DNA of 64,000 nucleotides. Source: Acidipila sp. EB88 (GTDB lineage: Bacteria > Acidobacteriota > Terriglobia > Terriglobales > Acidobacteriaceae). Both the position numbers and the translations under genes were made by a program. Each line of letters starts with the position of its first letter. The first letter of the stretch is position 1. The stretch spans positions 2,232,001 through 2,296,000 of the forward strand of contig NZ_QWEV01000005.1 in NCBI RefSeq assembly GCF_003858395.1, in the 5' to 3' direction. Shown here piece after piece: positions 63,866 through 64,000 of the stretch. The notes beneath the pieces were generated by a model. The model did no database searches. It was not told the DNA's origin and saw only the letters and a program-made list of their open reading frames with translations.

Positions 63866-64000
63866 CTAACCCCCGCGCGCAGACTCCCCCGGCAGCGCTG
63901 GCATCTTTCCACCCACTGCACTGAACCGCGTCCGGGGAAACGCCTCGGGAAACTCCCGCTGAATAAACCCGATCATCGCCTCGCGCACAATGCAGCGCAG
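63866..64000 (-). CDS. 3' end of an unidentified gene (partial)
   Basis: The frame is open from the window edge for 44 codons and ends TAG (63868-63866). The sequence contains REAMIGFIQREFPEAFPRTRF and ends MPALPGESARGG. Codon use and convergent placement after the egtD hairpin support a real gene whose start lies beyond the window. Family not recognisable from this fragment. Confidence 0.55.
   Translation of the reverse strand: MRCIVREAMIGFIQREFPEAFPRTRFSAVGGKMPALPGESARGG

Noticed and set aside
1..64000. CRISPR array, prophage, insertion sequence or attachment site
   Set aside because: No spaced direct repeats, transposase, integrase or phage structural motifs seen in any frame.

Overview
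This is about 64 kb of GC-rich chromosome that looks like an acidobacterium of the Terriglobales/Acidobacteriaceae (Granulicella/Terriglobus-like). That is inferred from the gene content: Oar-like TonB-dependent receptors with an N-terminal carboxypeptidase-regulatory domain, VWFA-related secreted proteins, a TIGR03435-type protein, a CRTAC1 (ASPIC/UnbV) protein paired with a secreted TPR protein, ECF sigma/anti-sigma pairs and many secreted glycoside hydrolases. No phage, insertion sequence or CRISPR array was seen. Housekeeping and accessory genes alternate.

Layout. 1-5.1 kb: 5'-truncated metallo-beta-lactamase-fold hydrolase, a small zf-HC2 membrane protein, pyrD, and a PafA-like alkaline phosphatase split by a frameshift. 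5.7-12 kb: PAS-GGDEF diguanylate cyclase, GH43 lipoprotein, orphan LytTR regulator, a three-gene ECF sigma operon and rlmB. 12-24.8 kb: an M1-peptidase-like protein that has lost its zinc motif, then the leftward operon rnc-lepB-lepB-asmA (asmA frameshifted), a secreted TPR-like protein, DUF1569, FKBP, and an ECF sigma/anti-sigma pair whose anti-sigma carries a TonB-C-like domain.

24.9-46.4 kb is a carbohydrate-use region: GH51, sugar-porter MFS, GH3, a VWFA-related protein, the TPR + ASPIC/UnbV pair, an Oar-like TonB receptor with a strong promoter and a LacI-type operator, a second GH51 and a Tat-exported GH30. Together with the GH43 at 7-8 kb this suggests uptake and breakdown of arabinose-containing plant polysaccharide (arabinan or arabinoxylan): the receptor and secreted proteins capture and import, the hydrolases release arabinose, xylose or glucose, and the MFS carrier brings in monosaccharide. 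No SusD-type protein is present. The ASPIC/UnbV-TPR pair is the best candidate for that role and the most interesting module here.

46.6-64 kb: a secreted Pro-rich protein, tRNA-Ala(GGC), kdsC, a giant Lhr helicase with an overlapping DUF5522 gene, TIGR03435 and VWFA-related proteins, a TonB receptor with a poly-Gly segment, an OB-like secreted protein, egtB-egtD for ergothioneine, and the 3' end of an unknown gene.

The two 1-nt frameshifts (about 4.50 kb and 14.51 kb) both sit in G/C homopolymers, so sequencing error is as likely as real inactivation.
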